A stretch of DNA of 26,280 nt, from assembly GCA_019418225.1 (NCBI GenBank), contig DYCF01000057.1:1-26280 (forward strand), given 5' to 3'. The position numbers were made by a program, and so were the translations under genes. Origin of the DNA: Clostridiales bacterium (GTDB lineage Bacteria > Bacillota > Clostridia > Lachnospirales > Cellulosilyticaceae). The notes below the pieces were generated by a model, which was not told the DNA's origin, searched no databases, and saw only the letters and a program-made list of their open reading frames with translations. The stretch's first letter is position 1. Each line of letters starts with the position of its first letter. Positions 24,160 to 26,280 of the stretch are shown piece after piece.

Positions 24160-24274
24160 TATAGAGAAACCAACTAAAACCTCAAAATATACATGTAGGT
24201 AAATTAGTTTCTCCCAATGATTTCACATGACTAGAAATTATGAATAACTAAATTTTATAAATGTGAAATCTATA
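24160..24274 (+). repeat. Dispersed structured element, copy 2
   Basis: The best-folded copy. TATAGA (24160-24165) and TCTATA (24269-24274) close it. GAGAAAC (24164-24170) pairs with GTTTCTC (24207-24213), and GATTTCACAT (24219-24228) with ATGTGAAATC (24261-24270). An extended -10-like TGATATCAT lies just upstream (24150-24158), so it may be transcribed. It ends 38 nt before the start codon of the 157-aa gene, in its probable 5' leader. Confidence 0.72.
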
Positions 24275-24312
24275 GAAAAACAGTTAATTTTAGTTTTAAA
24301 GGAGATCTCATT

Positions 24313-24786
24313 ATGATAACGCCAGATACATTACTTATAAAAAATCATACCGTCGTTCTTCATACGTCCCTTCATGAAGAAATTGTACTGCCCAATCTTA
24401 CAACATTACTAAACCTTTATCAAACCCATAAAAATACAGAAGTAGGCCATCGTATTAAAGCAATGCTCCAATGTGATATTGGTACATTACTTGTTATTGA
24501 AATTATGATTGACGCCTCACATCCTGTCACCTTAGAACGTTTAAAATCTGGTGAAATCAGTAAAAATATGAAACACGTTAATGACTATAATGTCATCTTA
24601 AATAGTCATCTTGAAGACGCACGTAAACAATTTAATGAACAAGCCTCTAAAGGACTTGTTCAAGGTACTTTTGAAGACTGCTGCTTTAATACCATGCCTT
24701 TTGGTACTGTTATTTTATGTAGTCGTTTCCCACATTATAAAAATACACATTATAATAAGGAAGCAATTGATACATTAATAAATTAA
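24313..24786 (+). CDS. Unrecognised 157-aa protein
   Basis: A soluble-looking protein with no family I can name. It starts MITPDTLLIKNHTVVLHTSL, carries an ICDIGT-like segment (LQCDIGTLLVIEIMID) near 50-65, a helical charged middle, and a cysteine-containing C-terminal region (EDCCFNTMPFGTVILCSRFPHYKN). The start is secure: AAAGGAG at 8 bp from the ATG. It is monocistronic, with a structured repeat element in its leader and a good terminator after it. Nothing in the context reveals its function. Confidence 0.75.
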   Translation: MITPDTLLIKNHTVVLHTSLHEEIVLPNLTTLLNLYQTHKNTEVGHRIKAMLQCDIGTLLVIEIMIDASHPVTLERLKSGEISKNMKHVNDYNVILNSHLEDARKQFNEQASKGLVQGTFEDCCFNTMPFGTVILCSRFPHYKNTHYNKEAIDTLIN

Positions 24787-24791
24787 CTTAT

Positions 24792-24827
24792 AAAAAAGAG
24801 AGGTTACAACTGTAAAATCTCTTTTTT
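24792..24827 (+). terminator. Terminator of the 157-aa protein gene
   Basis: AAAAAAGAGA (24792-24801) pairs with TCTCTTTTTT (24818-24827), with an inner TTAC/GTAA stem; six T residues close it. Confidence 0.88.
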
Positions 24828-24925
24828 CTTTATGTTACAATATAGTATTCTATTTTATAAATTCTTTCTCACTATATATTGAATTCGAAAATATATTGTT
24901 ATAAAATGCTACTGTATGTTATCTT

Positions 24926-24943
24926 ATATAGAAAATTCTATAT
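24926..24943 (+). promoter_or_regulatory. Palindrome upstream of the CLC gene
   Basis: ATATAGAA-AA-TTCTATAT is a perfect 8-2-8 palindrome ending about 20 bp before the start codon, between any promoter and the AAGGAG ribosome site. It may be an operator or leader hairpin that brackets the translation start. Confidence 0.4.
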
Positions 24944-24963
24944 TATATTAAGGAGATTTATAA

Positions 24964-26220
24964 ATGACACAATTATTACATGTACTTAAAAATCATATAG
25001 AAGATTTGCTCACCTTCTTAAAATGGGTTTGCCTAGCGATTATCGTAGGCTGCATCGTAGGATTTATTGGTTCACTATTTCATCATGCTATCGAATATGT
25101 TACTTTGTTTAGAGAAAAGCATTGGTACACTATTTTATTACTCCCATTAGGTGGCATGCTTATTGTATTCTTATATCACATAGGTCATATGGCTGATGAT
25201 AAGGGGACAAATTTAGTACTTCTCTCTATTAGAGAAGCCGATCCTATTTCCTTTAAAACTGCTCCTCTCATCTTCATTTCAACAGTTATCACTCACTTGT
25301 GTGGTGGTTCTTCTGGCCGCGAAGGTGCTGCTTTGCAGCTTGGCGGAAGCCTAAGCTATCAGATTGGAAAGCTCTTTCGCCTAGATGAAAAAGACTTACA
25401 TATTATGACTATGTGTGGCATGAGTGCCGGTTTCGCTGCTTTATTCGGTACCCCCCTTGCTGCTGCAATCTTTGCTATGGAAGTAATTAGTGTGGGGATT
25501 ATGCATTACGCCGCTTTAGTACCTTGTACACTTGCTGCTATCATTGGTTATGGCATTTCTGGAAAATTTCATATTAGCCCTACAAGCTTTCATCTCACTA
25601 ATATTCCCACGCTATCAGTTTATATAACTTTTAAGGTTATTCTTTTAGCGCTTTTAGGTGCTCTCTTAAGTATGATTTTTTGCCAAAGTCTTCATACTAG
25701 CAGTAAACTATATAAAAAATGTTTTCCAAATCCCTATGTTCGCATTATAACAGGCGGTTGTTTAATACTCTTCTTAACACTTATTTGTGGGACAACTGAT
25801 TATTTAGGTGCTGGTATGCCCATTATTACTGCTGCTTTAGAAGATCAAATCGTCCCTTGGGCTTTTTTATTAAAATTAATTTTTACAGCAATTACTTTAG
25901 GCGCAGGCTTCAAGGGTGGTGAAATTGTGCCTGCATTCTTTGTAGGGGCAACCTTTGGTCATACTGTTGGTGGGTTATTAGGACTTTCTCCTTCCTTTGG
26001 TGCTAGTATAGGACTAATTGCTTTATTTTGCGGTGTAACAAATTGTCCTATTACTACATTTATTTTAAGTCTAGAGCTCTTTGGTACACAAGGTAGCTTA
26101 TTCTTCATGCTGGCTTGTGCTGTAAGTTATATGACATCAGGTTATCAAGGTCTTTATTCCAAACAAAAAATCATGTATTCTAAAGTAAAACCTGAATTTA
26201 TCAATCAATTTACTGAATAA
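24964..26220 (+). CDS. CLC-family anion transporter, fluoride-branch-like
   Basis: This 418-residue, roughly ten-helix membrane protein belongs to the CLC chloride channel/antiporter family and has no C-terminal CBS domains. The gating glutamate segment is present (GSSGREGAALQLGG near 115-128), then CGMSAGFAALFGTPLAAAIFAMEV. The selectivity motif GSGIP is absent: the corresponding region reads DDKGTNLVLL (about 78-87). A late segment reads GFKGGEIVPAFFVGATFG (near 318-335), like the FKGGE-x-x-P form I associate with fluoride/proton CLC-F antiporters. I therefore favour fluoride export, as inference. The ATG follows AAGGAG. No fluoride riboswitch is seen upstream. Its stop codon directly abuts a group II intron end. 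Confidence 0.88.
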   Translation: MTQLLHVLKNHIEDLLTFLKWVCLAIIVGCIVGFIGSLFHHAIEYVTLFREKHWYTILLLPLGGMLIVFLYHIGHMADDKGTNLVLLSIREADPISFKTAPLIFISTVITHLCGGSSGREGAALQLGGSLSYQIGKLFRLDEKDLHIMTMCGMSAGFAALFGTPLAAAIFAMEVISVGIMHYAALVPCTLAAIIGYGISGKFHISPTSFHLTNIPTLSVYITFKVILLALLGALLSMIFCQSLHTSSKLYKKCFPNPYVRIITGGCLILFLTLICGTTDYLGAGMPIITAALEDQIVPWAFLLKLIFTAITLGAGFKGGEIVPAFFVGATFGHTVGGLLGLSPSFGASIGLIALFCGVTNCPITTFILSLELFGTQGSLFFMLACAVSYMTSGYQGLYSKQKIMYSKVKPEFINQFTE

Positions 26221-26224
26221 ATTT

Positions 26225-26280
26225 ACAATCGAGTAGGAGGATAACCATTAATTGATTATCCGACCTCTCACACCACCGTA
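26225..26280 (-). mobile_element. 3' end of a bacterial group II intron (partial)
   Basis: Read on the minus strand, the last bases give TACGGTGGTGTGAGAGG (end of domain V and the junction), then a domain VI hairpin GGATAATC / GGTTATCC (26239-26246 with 26254-26261), then CTCCTACTCGATT, the usual 3' tail of these introns. The rest, including most of domain V and any reverse transcriptase, lies beyond the window. The 3' splice point is near 26225-26228, only a few bases after the CLC stop codon; I cannot fix it exactly. Confidence 0.7.

Noticed and set aside
24828..24963. Fluoride riboswitch upstream of the CLC gene
   Set aside because: The conserved GGNGATGGCRTTC-like core is absent; only A/T-rich DNA and a palindrome are seen.
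1..26280. CRISPR arrays, tRNA or rRNA genes
   Set aside because: No regularly spaced direct repeats and no cloverleaf or rRNA-like sequence noticed on either strand.

Overview
The window is low-GC, gene-dense DNA with clostridial features: strong AGGAGG-type ribosome binding sites, sigma-A promoters, a full-length pyruvate:ferredoxin oxidoreductase, an S-box and an L-box riboswitch, and many long A/T-rich intrinsic terminators. I infer an anaerobic, motile Firmicute of the Clostridia, possibly a Lachnospirales/Cellulosilyticum-like genome. The species assignment is a guess from general resemblance only.

Layout, left to right. 89-1585 (-) is an HNH-endonuclease-domain protein with an elaborate leader. 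1938-2963 (-) is a YeiH-type putative sulfite/sulfate exporter, divergent from its likely LysR regulator (3083-3979, +). 4083-7622 (-) is nifJ, divergent from an A-type flavodiiron protein (7906-9114, +); the pair suggests anaerobic pyruvate metabolism next to O2/NO detoxification. An HxlR regulator (9379-9753, +) is followed by a 54-aa FeoB-associated cysteine-rich membrane protein (9803-9967, -) with a clear sigma-A promoter and a Fur box. 13581-10046 (-) reads as an operon: secreted alkaline phosphatase, YibE/F membrane protein, and an unrecognised protein with a possible nuclease-like motif. Then come a DUF488 protein (-), an SGNH/sialate O-acetylesterase-like protein (+), and an L-box lysine riboswitch with terminator controlling dapA-dapB (+). 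Between dapB and a methyl-accepting chemotaxis protein (-) lies a terminator-like inverted repeat split by about 190 bp that look like a decayed insertion and carry a 32-codon ORF. A 60-aa protein (20130-20312, -) has a LexA box over its promoter. 20661-23847 (-) is an S-box-controlled ECF transporter (S component, fused double ATPase, EcfT). The right end has an unrecognised 157-aa protein (+), a CLC-type anion transporter resembling the fluoride branch (+), and the 3' end of a group II intron running off the edge on the minus strand.

The most unusual thing I see is a dispersed, structured, non-coding element of about 110-115 bp. It is present three times (13629-13742 +, 24160-24274 +, 20492-20601 -), with closing terminal repeats and a 10-bp stem showing a compensatory base-pair change between copies. 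It fits no riboswitch or repeat family I know. Other candidates are a 14-bp long-range inverted repeat able to hide the start codon of the 10046-10804 gene, and the SOS-controlled small protein.
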